Assembly (NCBI GenBank): GCA_934047225.1
Contig: OW203989.1
Coordinates: forward strand, 17,025,977-17,089,976
DNA from: Ypsolopha sequella
Taxonomy: Eukaryota; Arthropoda; Insecta; Lepidoptera; Ypsolophidae
DNA: 64,000 bases
Reading direction: 5' to 3'
Positions within the stretch are counted from its first letter, which is position 1. The number at the start of each line of letters is the position of its first letter. This document shows positions 42,074-53,264 of the stretch, one piece after another. The notes under the pieces are model-generated. The model searched no databases, was not told where the DNA came from, and saw only the letters and a list, made by a program, of their open reading frames with translations. The position numbers were made by a program, and so were the translations under genes.

Positions 42074-42797
42074 TGTTTAAAAAACGCTTGTGTTTATCCA
42101 CATATAAAATAAAACTTTATTATGCCCGACCGGTTTCGCTGTTCAGCATTTTCTAGGGCCTTTTATCTTAATTGTGACAATTATTATTATGTTTTATTTT
42201 GCGAAATCCATCGCTATGAATACTCTAAATATTATTAGAGTGCAATACAAACTAGAAAAGATCAATCAGAAAGACAAGATCTCTTGTCTTTGGGTTTGTT
42301 TCTGATTGATCTTTTCTAGTTTGTATTGCACTCTAATAATATTTAGTGTAACAATTATTACTTGATAATTTTATCCATAATGATTTATGACGTGTAAAGG
42401 GGTGTTGCGAAATCGGATGGACCGGCTTAACATCTCTACTCGGGTTGTTTTCCTCTATGCGTGTAATATACAAGACAAACAAACAGAGTAAGGCGAACTC
42501 CAAACAAAAACCGGTCGGGCATAATAAACTTTTATTTTACTTTACATAAATATAATAACTTAATTAAACAATTTTAAACGCTATATTTCGACCCCTCAGT
42601 GGGGTCGTCATCAGGCAAATAGAAAAATTATTTGCCTGATGACGACCCCACTGAGGGGACAAAATATATCGTTTAAAACTGTTTAATTAATATATTTATG
42701 TAAAGTGCAGCATACAAAAAATAAAAAAGCCCTTATATGGTACTTTGTAAAAAATATTTTATTTTATATGTGGACAAGTACAAGCGTTTTTTAAACA
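42074..42797. mobile_element. Three-layer nested inverted repeat
   Basis: Layer 1: TGTTTAAAAAACGCTTGTG ... and its mirror at 42757-42797. Layer 2: ATTATGCCCGACCGGTTT (42118) and AAACCGGTCGGGCATAATAA (42508). Layer 3: a hairpin at 42531-42712 with about 85-bp arms around CCCCTCAGTGGGGTCGTCAT and CAGGCAAATA. A separate fold-back element (42190-42350) lies between the layer 2 arms. Confidence 0.85.
42190..42350. mobile_element. Fold-back element copy 2 (as 37440-37655)
   Basis: The arms ATTATTAGAGTGCAATACAA, ACTAGAAAAGATCAATCAG and mirror. It lacks the B-box centre of copy 1. Confidence 0.8.
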
Positions 42798-42844
42798 TAA
42801 TTTTACCAAAAGCTCCAAATACGTCCGACGACGAGAAAAGCGTG

Positions 42845-42970
42845 TTAGTCGTTTAAATAAATTTTGGGAGCCGAGCGTGGCGACTTTGACAGTTCTCTAA
42901 CAGAATTAACAATATGCCTGGGCAAATTGCAAAATGCCGAATTCTACGATATGACGACGACATAATACAT
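42845..42970 (+). repeat. Related GC-motif repeat with GCCGAATTCTACGATATG
   Basis: TAAATAAATTTTGGGAGCCG, AATTGCAAAATGCCGAATTC, TACGATATGACGACGACAT matches the 3' part of 17160-17330. Confidence 0.6.
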
Positions 42971-43009
42971 ATCGTCACAGTAGTTAGTGTGTTCTGTAGA
43001 CCGCCACTA

Positions 43010-43290
43010 TGGCCAAGTAGTACAGCGATCGCCTGCTAAGTCAGAGGTCGTAAAGGTACACATTAATTCGATCTGCGTGCTTTAGGATCACGTTTTGGGA
43101 CGTATCAATAGTCGGTGAAAAGCGAGTGTATAGTGTTTACTATAGGTATAACTTGATTTTCACAGTTCACACACGGAACACCTCGACACCCCCTAGGCGA
43201 TTCATGTTGTGACGATAGGTATGTGTTTTCCTTCACCATTAGCAAGTGGTAAGTTATCAAATACCTACGTATACTATGCACATACATTCC
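43010..43290. repeat. tRNA-derived SINE-like head followed by repeat body
   Basis: ATGGCCAAGTAGTACAGCGA, TCGCCTGCTAAGTCAGAGGT resembles a Pol III A-box head. The body (CACACGGAACACCTCGACAC, CACCATTAGCAAGTGGTAAG) matches 32975-33250. The frame 43105-43359 is not a gene. Confidence 0.5.
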
Positions 43291-44110
43291 GAAAAATTTC
43301 AGACAGAATTTGAAATCAGGACGGCAATTCTGGCGCATGCGGAAAAATTGCAAAGGCAAATTAGATTTCTTGTGATTTAAGAACTGTTTCTATAAGAATG
43401 TGTATCTCGGAAAAACAGTTTGGAAGGTATTATGTGTATCGATTTTCGCGATTAAAAATATAAAGTTAGTGTTCCTCACATTGTATTATAGTCTTTATTT
43501 GACAAGGTTTAGTCCCTTGAATTCATATGGCATGGTTAGTATAAATAAAAGTCGAATGATTTATATATTAATATATATTGAATAATGCCAGATTAGCCGT
43601 CCAGATCGAGAGTCCGGCGGCGTTCTACTGACTAAGGTAAGGTAAAATTTAACTGTCAAAGTGAATTTTTCATTTCTGACAAGGTTTATTGAAAGACTTC
43701 GAGCTGCTCGTTTTCACTCGGGTGGTAGTAGAACGGGTGACAGTTAATTTTTACCTTTACCCCGGCTTTTAGGAACGCTACCTGAGTTTGAGTGGCGTGC
43801 GACCGACGCGACGATGCTGCGGTTTTTGTACCCACAACTTTTAAACGTGATATAAGTTGATTGATCCTATAGTAAGAGAATAAGAACCTTATACTGTGGC
43901 TACAGCCGTATTTCTGACAAAATACGAGTTACACGTTTATTATACGGTATGCGGTGTTTTCCTTTATCTTTCAGCAAGAGCAGGTTCCAATGGGTTATCG
44001 TTTGATAAATATGTGGACCGCAAACTGTTTTGTTATTTTTGTGTACATGAGACCTTTGGCTGTATAAAAAGACATGTTGCCGCGCGCACGCTTGTGGTTT
44101 CATGAGCTGC

Positions 44111-44271
44111 GGGTCTACCGCGTAATTCTCATTTTCATCAACATCAACTTGAGATTGAAATTTGACGTGCGTGCAACGACGCCCGCCTAACATGCCATCT
44201 CTTTTGCACGCGTTGAATTTCGCATGCATTTGCTTGAAGTTGATACAAATGAGAATTACGCGGTAGAGCCC
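44111..44271. mobile_element. Palindromic MITE with TCTACCGCGTAATTCTCAT ends
   Basis: The left GGGTCTACCGCGTAATTCTC, CATCAACTTGA and right TTGAAGTTGATACAAATGAG, AATTACGCGGTAGAGCCC are inverted. The long frames 43896-44229 that cross it are chance. Confidence 0.8.
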
Positions 44272-44804
44272 CTGATTTTAAAAATATACTACTATATTAT
44301 ATCTCACTTGTTTTCTATATAACAAAAAAAAAACATTTTCAAAACATATCAAGTTTGGGCTCCTTTAGGTAGGAAATGGCTGAAGAATATTAAAGAGAGA
44401 AATTGTATTTACCTAGGTTTTAAACACAAATGCATGCCTTGTTTATGATACTTACTTATATATAAGATGAATATATAAGATGGATATGTTCCTTTATATC
44501 CCATAACTATGTAGGTAATTAAATAAGAATAATAGTGTTATTTGCTGTGCCCGATAGGGTCCGTAACTGATACTATACTAAATTTTATTTAAGACCTTTC
44601 AAAAATTATGGTGCAAATAAATTTTAATTTGAGTTGGGAATTTGTGTAAAACAAACATGAATCTCATGTAATCTCATGTCGAAAATCAATAAAGAAGAAA
44701 AGATACATTAACCCATACTATATTATAACAAATATATGTTAATATTTTCTTTAATAATAATTTAACTTAATTTTTTTTTTTCAATATTTCTTTCATGTAT
44801 TATC

Positions 44805-44890
44805 CAAGGTGAAATCTAATCAACCGTCCGAACCCATACCGGAGACCCGGCCAGCGACCAGGAACAAGGTTCAATGATCACCAACTTATT
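44805..44890. repeat. Single arm of the 'AATCAACCG' MITE family
   Basis: CCAAGGTGAAATCTAATCAA, CCGTCCGAACCCATACCGGA, GACCAGGAACAAGGTTCAAT. The reverse arm is absent; its reverse-complement sister is at 54816-54897. Confidence 0.6.
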
Positions 44891-44919
44891 CCGTCTAAGA
44901 GCTAGACAACCGTGACTTA

Positions 44920-44995
44920 CGGACGGACAGACAGACAGACCGACACCGGTAGGGCTCCGGTTTGCCATTTGGGTACCCTAAAAGCCTTAAAAAGG
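44920..44995 (+). repeat. Fragment of the 'gacagacagaccg...gtacc ctaaaa' repeat
   Basis: GGACGGACAGACAGACAGAC, CGGTAGGGCTCCGGTTTGCC, TTTGGGTACCCTAAAA. Confidence 0.5.
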
Positions 44996-44999
44996 TAAT

Positions 45000-45760
45000 A
45001 GTGATAATTTTGCGAGGGTATTTTGTCTTCATAAATTCATACATACTAACTTCGAGCTAACATGCTTGTAGAAAATGCAGGCTTCAAATAGTGGACCCGA
45101 AAAAACGTCGAAAAATCAGTTTCCATATTTCTGTGCATTTAATGTAAAACGCTATACATACCGAGAGAAGAATGTGAATCGTGCACAACAGTTACTATTT
45201 GCATAATAAAATAAGTATATGAATTTTAAACATGAAAATTTATGGTCGAGGAACTCAACTGTCTTTTTAAGTATAATATCATGAAATTTCTTGTAGTCTT
45301 ACCACGTGCATTGTTCTTCAACTGTTATTTTTATTGTTAGTTAGGGGGTTAAAAAGCAAGAGTTTATTTCGTTCGGGTCAAGGTTATTATTTAATTTACA
45401 TAGCTGTTGGAATTAACAGACATTATAAAATGTCTGACGTAATCGCAATTCAGAAATACACAATAACGAGTGGTACCACCTGGTTTCACAAGATACAGTA
45501 AATGACGCTGAAAGATTATGTTTGATCATTACCAGGCATTGTTTTAATTGTAAAAATAAAAACAATAAATAATTGTAGTTGAGAAACCTTCGGTGTTTGT
45601 GCGTCACTAAAGCTGAGCAACCTTTCAAACCTTTAAAGCTGTAAATTTAAGGTATTTAAGGAATGATAAATACTTGTATAGCAAACCTATACAGAGTGCT
45701 CTGAAATTCGACCTATTCCTTGAAAGAGGTTAAACTAGAGATCATTTCCAACAAATAATG
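45000..45760. other. Intergenic, nothing recognised
   Basis: Only short frames; no domain, repeat arm or splice context could be supported. Confidence 0.4.
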
Positions 45761-45761
45761 C

Positions 45762-46072
45762 TTATCAACTAGGGGTCGAAAATTATATATATTTTTTTCA
45801 AGTAAAACTAGTCGATATTTCAAAAATTACAAAATAAAAATGGTTTTCTTTCCACTTCCTTTAACTTCTGAGAATATGGGAATTCTGGGCATGTGTATTT
45901 TTTATAAATGATCACTCATTTATCATTAATCAGAAAAATAACAAATACATGCCGAGAAAGTAATCATTATTTTTGAATAATTTGTTTTTCGTTACCAGTC
46001 TGAAAGTTTGAAAAATATCTTAAAAACCTACATAACTCGGAGACCATTTATTTTCGACCCCTTGTTGATAGG
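45762..46072. mobile_element. MITE with TTATCAACTAGGGGTCGAAAAT ends
   Basis: The left CTTATCAACTAGGGGTCGAA and right TTCGACCCCTTGTTGATAG are inverted; the inner arms pair weakly around ATTTATCATT. Confidence 0.65.
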
Positions 46073-46269
46073 GCTAACAGCTGATAAGAATAAGAATTTT
46101 CTTTTTTTCTTAGTTTTTTTTTATTTTTTTTATTTAGTTAGGTATAATTTTATCTTTTATATTTATATTAATTGAGAGGTAGTCTAGTTTTTTGATGTTA
46201 TTTAAGTTTTATATTGTTAAATAAAACATTATAATTATACTGTGCCTAAGTGAGTAGAATAAGAAGGCA

Positions 46270-46560
46270 TTTATTTGCTGCAATAACAAGTAAAAAATAA
46301 AATAAAGTAGATTAGAAAATTAACAAACACAATACTAACATAAACAATGATCGGTAACACAACAACAATAAAAACAAGAGATGTTGTGTTGAGGCAGCGA
46401 AAAAGGTCTGACTCAGGACAACGCGATTTAAAAAAAAAACTCAGTGCCCTGATCTGAGTGTCTGATCGACTGTTCCATAGAAAAGTTACATAGCTACCCG
46501 AGCAAAATGTATGAAACAACAGTTTTTGTTCGTATCTTTCAGTTTTTTTTTCACGGAAAG
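46270..46560 (-). repeat. Possible retroelement 3' region
   Basis: It has an A-rich stretch and GCAGCGAAAAAGGTCTGACT like 29450-29760. The frame 46271-46519 is hydrophobic by AT-bias only. Confidence 0.3.
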
Positions 46561-46624
46561 TTGTTCGTATGGACTGATACTATCGCCAGTTTTCGGCTTT
46601 TGCAACTTCATCTTAAAACTCTGT

Positions 46625-46927
46625 AAAGGTGACTTTTGTTAATGTAGCCAAATTAATACTGTAGACTCAGTAAGTGGCCAGGAGTAGGACTAAAGTGAGA
46701 ACCTAAGAACCTCTTTATGTGAAAAACTCAATATAAAATTTAGGCTTCCTATACTAATTAACTCGGAGTTGTTCGTAAATTAGTATAGGGGCACAACATT
46801 CATTTCGTATTCTGCAAATATGTCATTGAACCTTTTGGTCCTGACCACTGACTGAGTCTACAGTATGAATTTAGGCATAAATTTGAATATTAAATTTACA
46901 TAAGGACACATTATAATTTGACCCTAT
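46625..46927. mobile_element. MITE of the 'ATTAATACTGTAGACTCAG' type
   Basis: The arms AAGGTGACTTTTGTTAATGT, AGCCAAATTAATACTGTAGA, GTAAGTGGCCAGGA and mirror TCCTGACCACTGACTGAGTC, TACAGTATGAATTTAGGC. Core shared with the 40951-41947 element. Confidence 0.75.
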
Positions 46928-47419
46928 ACAGGAGTTAAAATATTTATGTTTCCGCTTCTGAGAGATTTTTTCTGTTTAATCAAAAGATCATATATAAAAC
47001 AGTAAACTACGGAAACTAAGTAAAATTCGGATAAATAATACTGGTACTTAATTTTATTACTATGAATTTCAGAAAAGGTACGTTTATCAGCAAAACAAAA
47101 AAAAAAGCTGTAAAAAAGGGTAATAAACTTAACAAGTGAGTATAAATATGTATTGTATATTGTAGTAAGATAGAGATTTAAAAAAAAAACGTCCAAAATT
47201 GTGAGCCTTTCGTCCTACCGATCAAGCTTTTGATGCGAAAACCTAAACATTTTTAACGCTCATCACATGGAATTTAAGGTGTATATCAAAAGAAAACAGA
47301 ACACTCAGCAGTCAACCAAAGCACTGTAAGGCTGATGTTGGAAAATTATACAGGTAAATATTTATAAGGTAAATATGCAGATAAAATCGCGCCATCCATG
47401 ACTTTGAAAAGTATACCGG

Positions 47420-47872
47420 TCTAAAGGTAGATTAGAGTGGTCATTTGTCGATCCTGTGGATGGTTATGTCTGGCAGCTAGTCCGGGTGGACTCATAGGAA
47501 ATGAAGAAATAAAATGCCCATTTGTAGACTCGGAAATGAGTCCTGCAGATGCAATTCAAAAGGGATTGATCACATTTTGTAAGGTGACGACTCAAGGCAT
47601 ATAATTGAAAACAGAGCATAGGTAACTATTATTATCAGGTCCAAGGTCAACTTCATGTGTCGCAATGGGCTTATTGCTATTTTATTGTTTGGAGTTCACA
47701 TGGGTAGCTTTACCAAAAAATCAAAAGAAATTACACATTTTATCACGAATAAATGCAAACACCTCTAAGAAACTATTACATGCAGTGTGTTCTTCCAGAA
47801 TTTATTGATTCTAGAGTACCTAGAAATATGCCTGTAAGAGAATTAGGTAATTTATTTGGCAATTTAAAATAG
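47420..47872 (+). pseudogene. YqaJ-type exonuclease/recombinase relic, frameshifted
   Basis: YqaJ domains are PD-(D/E)XK nucleases known from phages and large DNA viruses and also found as multi-copy genes in insect genomes. Frame 1 from 47455 reads CGWLCLAASPGGLIGN then EEIKCPF, MSPADAIQKGLITF; it stops at TAA near 47602. Frame 2 from 47621 reads NYYYQVQGQLHVSQWAYCYF, IVWSSHG, stop at 47705-47707, then LPEFIDSRVPRNMPVRE up to TAG at 47870-47872. The Asp of the usual SPDG is Gly here, while E and K of EIKCP remain. One frameshift and two internal stops make it dead. The N-terminal part was not found and the source (host family, virus or mobile element) is unknown. Confidence 0.72.
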
Positions 47873-48150
47873 AAATTATAAAAAAAATCATCATAACATC
47901 ACATTTTTCATTTGTAATGTTATCCTTGTAAATTATTATCGGCACTTGTTAGAAATTACAAAAAATGGTTACTAAAAAATACTGTATATCCCATAATCGG
48001 CCGGTTCCGCATGAAAAATTGTCAAGGGATTACCTACCTAAAATAATAAAAAAAATATATATTCAACATTCCGATGTTATTATGTGCAATAATATCTGGA
48101 TAATAAATAATTTTTGTTCTGTTCTAGTTTTTGAATCTAGCTTTTTAGAT

Positions 48151-48239
48151 TATTTTTGAAAATTATTATTCTAACGAAACCTATGTAAACCTATGTATTT
48201 TTGAAAATTATTATTCTAACGAAACCTAAGTAATAAACT
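48151..48239 (+). repeat. Two tandem 45-bp units
   Basis: TATTTTTGAAAATTATTATT, CTAACGAAACCTATGTAAAC is repeated once with period 45. Confidence 0.85.
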
Positions 48240-48329
48240 GAAAAATTACAACATCAATCAGCTCATTGTTACGCTTATTGATAAAAATAATATTTTAATA
48301 ACTCTATGATATCTTGATGATTGTTACAT

Positions 48330-48530
48330 TTCAAAAAAACCGGCCAAGTGCGAGTCAGACTCGCGTACCTAGGGTTCCATATTGTGGATGATAAATTTAA
48401 TTTTGTCATTTGTTTCGTGAATTTCTCAACAGCTTTATTTTTCCTGTAATCTTTACGTAAACACATATTACCATGATTATTTTCATATTTTTTGGTCCAC
48501 CGGTTTTGGAGAAAAGGGGGGAACATACAT
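48330..48530 (-). repeat. Fragment of the 'ccggccaagtgcgagtc' repeat
   Basis: AACCGGCCAAGTGCGAGTCA, CTCGCGTACCTAGGGTTCCA, TTTGGTCCACCGGTTTTGGA. It accounts for the minus frame 48275-48526. Confidence 0.55.
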
Positions 48531-49578
48531 TTTTTTATGGTTTTTCAAGGATTTCTCGAAATTGATGCAATTAAATATACCCAAACCATATACTTTTACA
48601 ATCAGCTTTTTAATACCTACAATTTGATACCCATATTGCATTTTTATAATTTTTTATTTTATTTATTTTGTTTTTTTTTATTTCTCTTTTGTGCTCAACT
48701 TTTTTTAAATCGCTATAGCTATATTAGAGCTATTCGGATCCGGCATCAGTCACAAACTCGAAAGGCCCGAAATACATCTCACTATAATATTAAATTTAAT
48801 GTGTTTTGTTAATAGTAAGTATATTTATTTAAAACTATATTAAAAGACAATACAGGCAGTCTATCATATTTATTTACTATTAATCATATTTCTTTATTTA
48901 AATATGAACAAAGAAATTAATGGAGGTCACAGATTTTTCTCGTACCCGTTTTTTTATTTACGTAAAATAACATATTTTGCTTATGTGTGCTCTATAAACG
49001 CGTTGACATTTACGTGACATTTTCCAGTTTAATGTCAGTGACGAACGACTGGACGAGGCCTGCGCGCACGCAACTACTATATGAACTAGAATGAATTCAA
49101 AATACCTGCCAATAATTATAATCCTTGGACTTATCTAACTAATTCGGTCTTGTTAATCATATGATTTTGAATGTCAATAAAAATAATTATAACACCAATA
49201 GTTCGCCCCAAACTTGCGATGAACTATCAGGGAAAAATACGCTGCCCAACTTTTAGGCCGTATTTCACTATGATAAGAACGAAAAGTGGGAATTCAGCCA
49301 TTTCCTATTGATACCTCTTACAACCCCATATCTAGGTAACTCTTGGACCGATTTGGCTCATGTTCGAAGTAAAAAATTATCTTTGTCTCATTTACTCGTC
49401 TATCTCATGACGTTCCAATCAACTATACTCTGATTATCGTCGGACAAACATACATACATATGTACATACAAACGCCGCCGATTCAAGTAGCCTCGGAGAA
49501 CTTCGGTCGCTCGTTCCAAAATAGGTAGGGGCCTACAGCACAAAATAGATACTACCAGAAGGCCGACTCGACGACGGA

Positions 49579-49699
49579 GCAAAAACAGACGCACACATGC
49601 ATAGACGCGTACGTATGATGATCTCGGCAGAATTTCGTTTTGGCATTCGACCGAGATCGTCGTTCGTACGCGTCTAGGTTTGCGTGCGCCTGTTTTCGC
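49579..49699. repeat. Inverted repeat with TAGACGCGTACG arms
   Basis: GCAAAAACAGACGCACACAT, TAGACGCGTACGTATGATGA, TCTCGG is mirrored by CCGAGATCGTCGTTCGTACG, CGTCTA, GCGTGCGCCTGTTTTCGC. Confidence 0.75.
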
Positions 49700-49729
49700 T
49701 AGTTATGCAGAGTAAACCTTCTGTAAGTT

Positions 49730-49787
49730 GTTATTTTGTGCCTACAGCTTCAGCCATAATAGGCTGAAGCTGTAGGCACAAAATAAC
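49730..49787. repeat. Perfect 26-bp-arm hairpin
   Basis: GTTATTTTGTGCCTACAGCT, TCAGCC, loop ATAATA, then the exact reverse complement. The loop is short for a microRNA precursor; the arms resemble GTTATTTTGTGCCTA at 33800, so it is probably an element remnant. Confidence 0.85.
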
Positions 49788-49959
49788 AGAATACGTGTTA
49801 CCTTGGCCAACAATAAAAAAAAAATAGAATATTTAAAATCCCCATACACAAACCAACAATTTTCAACGTTATTTGTTTCAGCTCTATCTTAAATACGTAA
49901 AGTTTCAAATTCGGTAAAATATTACATACTGAGTTAAACTACAAATAACAATAATTAGG

Positions 49960-50160
49960 GTTCCGCACTTAGAGAGTGCCAAATTGTTTGTTAGGCGCTA
50001 CCATTTTAGCGCCTTGATGTTGCAATACCATTTATATTGTTGTTATTTACCATAATATTTTGGGGGTTCCGTACCCATATAGTATACGCGTATTGTGTGG
50101 TGGTACTCAGATTTATATTAACTCTTTGTTTAGTCCAAGTCTAACACGCACTTGACCAGG
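49960..50160. repeat. Fragments of the 'gggttccgcac' lepidopteran repeat
   Basis: AGGGTTCCGCACTTAGAGAG, GGCGCTACCATTTTAGCGCC, GGGGTTCCGTACCCATA, same order as at 13170-13530 and 52615-52820. Confidence 0.55.
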
Positions 50161-50460
50161 TTTAAACGTAAACGTTGAGGTACAGGTTGCGGCGCGGAAA
50201 CTTGCTGATTTGAACGGTCTATAAAAGCAACTGATTTTTCTTACTATATAGTTTTAAAAATTAGATCAGACAAATGACGGCCCTCATTGTCAATGCATTG
50301 ATTGCTTACAATAACCAATAACCGTCCAAGGAACCTACCTCACCAAAAAAACAACATACGCCAATAATGACCAATATGCTTGAAAGAGTTAAACGGAGCT
50401 TCAGAAATCGGGTAATTAAATGCATTGAAAATGAAGGCCGTCATTTGACCCATCTAATCT

Positions 50461-50870
50461 TTAAGGCGATATGCGAAAAAAATACGGGTGTTTCTTTTCC
50501 GTGTATTCCATTAAATACACGGAACATTGTAATCAAGTTTTGGTATATGCATTTTGACTATATAATCTAGGGTTTTGAAATTGGAAAATATGTTTGGATA
50601 CATTTTCCTCGATAGAAATAATTGTTGAAATAAGGTCTTCAAACACACTTTTTCTCCTCGTTTGACGTATAGGAACCATATACAGAACTCAAACATATTT
50701 TATTAGGTGTGTTTTAACAATATCTAGAGATTTGTTATTTATTATTTTGCTAGCTATTTTAGGTTGTTTAATAAAAATATAAAACCAACTTTTTTCCCTT
50801 TTGCCCTCTCGCACTACACGATTTTTCGCTTGGAGTGACAGTTACAAAAATAAAATTCGCATAGCCTCCT
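50461..50870. mobile_element. Repeat B (AAGGCG-ended, related to A) copy 1
   Basis: TTAAGGCGATATGCGAAAAA, TACGGGTGTTTCTTTTCCGT to CGCACTACACGATTTTTCGC, TTGGAGTGACAGTTAC. It is the reverse of 57195-57610; it shares ends and the GTGCGAGAGG block with repeat A. Confidence 0.75.
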
Positions 50871-51752
50871 ATGTAATGAAAAAATTCAGATGATATATTT
50901 ATATATTATACAAGAAAGAAATATTTAATTATAATGATATCTCTAGTACTTTTCCTTTTATAGACCATTCAAATCAGCAAGTTTCCGCGCCGTACAACCA
51001 GCAGCCTAGAAATTCAATTGGATGCCGGTATTTAATTAAAGCCTGAAGGCGACACCTCTTCATTAAAGTGTTCGCATCCAGTCACACTACCCGGTGCAAG
51101 TATTAGTTGTAATTGATCTTTTTGTTTCGGCACAACAATTGCTTCAACCCCAGATAGTTTTGCCGCTTTGTAATCCCGCCAGGGGCGCCAATATGAGGGG
51201 CTTGCCCAGGGCGCTGTCGGAATTTGATCCGCCTTTGTGCTCCACCGGTCCTTTAGAACGTAGTTGATTTCCGTTTACGTTCGAATGAACCATGGTCAGA
51301 GTTAGTCTTCCATGGTCCTTTCAGTCTAAAGCCCCATCTAACACTCAACCAACTCAAGCTTTACTCTGCTCGTTATTAGGTTCCTAAACCATCGGTGGGA
51401 CTGGAAACTTTCGCAGAAGGTAGAAGTATATATGAACTGCCCCATAAACATGCATGCCACTAAGACGCGTGCGGCGAGTCTGAAGGCTAAGTAAGCTACA
51501 AATATTGTTCTTTTAAACACAAATTGTGTTTCTTTCAAATTTTGTCCTCTCAGACATTGTAATCTAGGTCACCTTCTGCATTTACTATGCCTTCTGGCCC
51601 TGGCCGCTGTACTGAGACTGTGAAGTTTTAAATATCTATCGATGTAGGTCGGGTTACTACGTAATTAGTGCGCAGATTTCACAAAATTTCCAAGTATTTT
51701 GACCCTGTGGCGCCTTATATTTCACCTTAAAGTTGTCAACTTTTTTGAAGCA

Positions 51753-51986
51753 GCCTCCCTATTCTGTACCTTTAGTTGCCAACTGTACTAGGTGCGTATC
51801 ATCAAAAACATAGATAAAAACTGAAATTTCAAAATTGCCTTTAGTGAGTATTGAACTATTAACAATCTGTGTCGTCACTTGAAGTGCGAACATGTCCTTA
51901 GGAAATCGGAATTCGATGGTATATCTATGTTTTTGATGATAGGTACCCAGTACAGAAGGCAACTAGAGATACATAATAGGCCCGCT
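51753..51986. mobile_element. MITE, second copy of 9699-9930 (reverse)
   Basis: CAGCCTCCCTATTCTGTACC, TTTAGTTGCCAACTG, ATCATCAAAAACATAGATAA to AACTAGAGATACATAATAGG. Frames 51759-52060 are its shadows. Confidence 0.85.
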
Positions 51987-52360
51987 GGAAACCACAGGAG
52001 AGAATGCACAATTACTAACTCTAAATTCCGAGTCAAACCTGAAAGGTTGTTGGCCACCATGGCAGTCGTACTCTTCAGCTATAAAAATTACAGATTACAT
52101 TATACATAGTATCCCAGAGTGGTAGACAGAGACTACAGACAGACTCCCTGTAATGTAATATTTTTTGCAACCAGCACTCAGTACCAGAGAAAATTCAATT
52201 TTATTATTACTACTGCACAGCACCAGCCTGTCCGTACACGTTTGTGTGTGTGCGTGCACTTAGCGTACGGCCGGCAGCCAATAAAGTACAATAAAGTGCG
52301 TATTTTCCCAGCAGCCGTATTCTAATTTGCGGGCGACGATGTAACGACGACGACGTTGTA

Positions 52361-52460
52361 CAGTGGAGACCACATCAAGCTATACGACATTAGCCCCAAC
52401 AGAGAAGAATATAAGATAGGTACAAAGTCCAATGTGTCTTATTTGATGCGGTCTCCACTG
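52361..52460. mobile_element. 100-bp MITE with CAGTGGAGACCACATCAA ends, copy 1 (TA target)
   Basis: TA|CAGTGGAGACCACATCAAGC ... TTGATGCGGTCTCCACTG|TA. Interior GACATTAGCC, AAGAATATAAGATAG. Confidence 0.9.
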
Positions 52461-52614
52461 TACTAGCAAGGGTCCCCATACAAAACCCTAGAAAAAGTAG
52501 CATTTTTTTTAAAGTTTGTTTCTGCTCTATCTTAAAGACGGTAATACATTCACGTTTCATATTTATTAAGATTGTTGTACATACATTAAATAAAAATAAC
52601 GAATAATAAAAATT

Positions 52615-52820
52615 AGGGTATCGTACTCAGAGGGTGTCGAATTGTTTGTCAGGCGTCACCTTGTTTTTGTCGCCCAAACGTAACTACTTATATTATTGTT
52701 ATTTACCAAAATGTTTTTAGTGTTCCGTACTTTGATTAATGCACATCTATGGTTCCGTATCCATATTTTGTAGTGATACGAACCCTTCATACGCGAGTCC
52801 GACTTGTACTTGGCCAGTTT
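52615..52820. repeat. Fragments of the 'gcgccacc / gttccgtac' lepidopteran repeat
   Basis: GGGTATCGTACTCAGAGGGT, GGCGTCACCTTGTTTTTGTC, AGTCCGACTTGTACTTGGCC. Confidence 0.55.
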
Positions 52821-52934
52821 CATTACGTAATAAAGTATATTCTTTGGTACAAATATCGATCTCCAACGATCCTGATTTTTGATTGTTCTTCATTCATCAA
52901 GTGAGTCATACAAGCTCTTCTATTTGCGGTGGTA

Positions 52935-53045
52935 CAGTGGAGACCACATCAAACTATACACTTGCAGTACGACATTAGCCTCTATAGAGAAGAATATAAG
53001 ATAGCTACAAAGTCCAATGTGTCTTACTTGATGCGGTCTCCACTG
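52935..53045. mobile_element. 111-bp MITE with CAGTGGAGACCACATCAA ends, copy 2 (TA target)
   Basis: Same ends as 52361-52460, with an extra CACTTGCAGT segment. TA flanks both ends. Confidence 0.9.
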
Positions 53046-53264
53046 TACTAGTTCAAATATATTATGATATGATTATGTTTTTACACTAAAATACTATACT
53101 CGTATATTGGGGGGGTGGCCAAGGGGGTTCAACCCCATCCCTCAATAAAAAATAAAAGGTTTAGTTAAAAGCCTTTATACTACATAGGTAATTATATTGT
53201 CTCGAACTGCCGAGGGGGTGTGTCAGAGTAGAATATCACTGAGCAGTTAGCTACTACCTACACT

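Noticed and set aside
43900..44229. 109-codon minus frame
   Set aside because: It crosses a palindromic MITE end and has no domain, start context or splice signals.
49730..49787. microRNA precursor
   Set aside because: Perfect arms and a 6-base loop do not fit a pre-miRNA; part of the arm recurs elsewhere.
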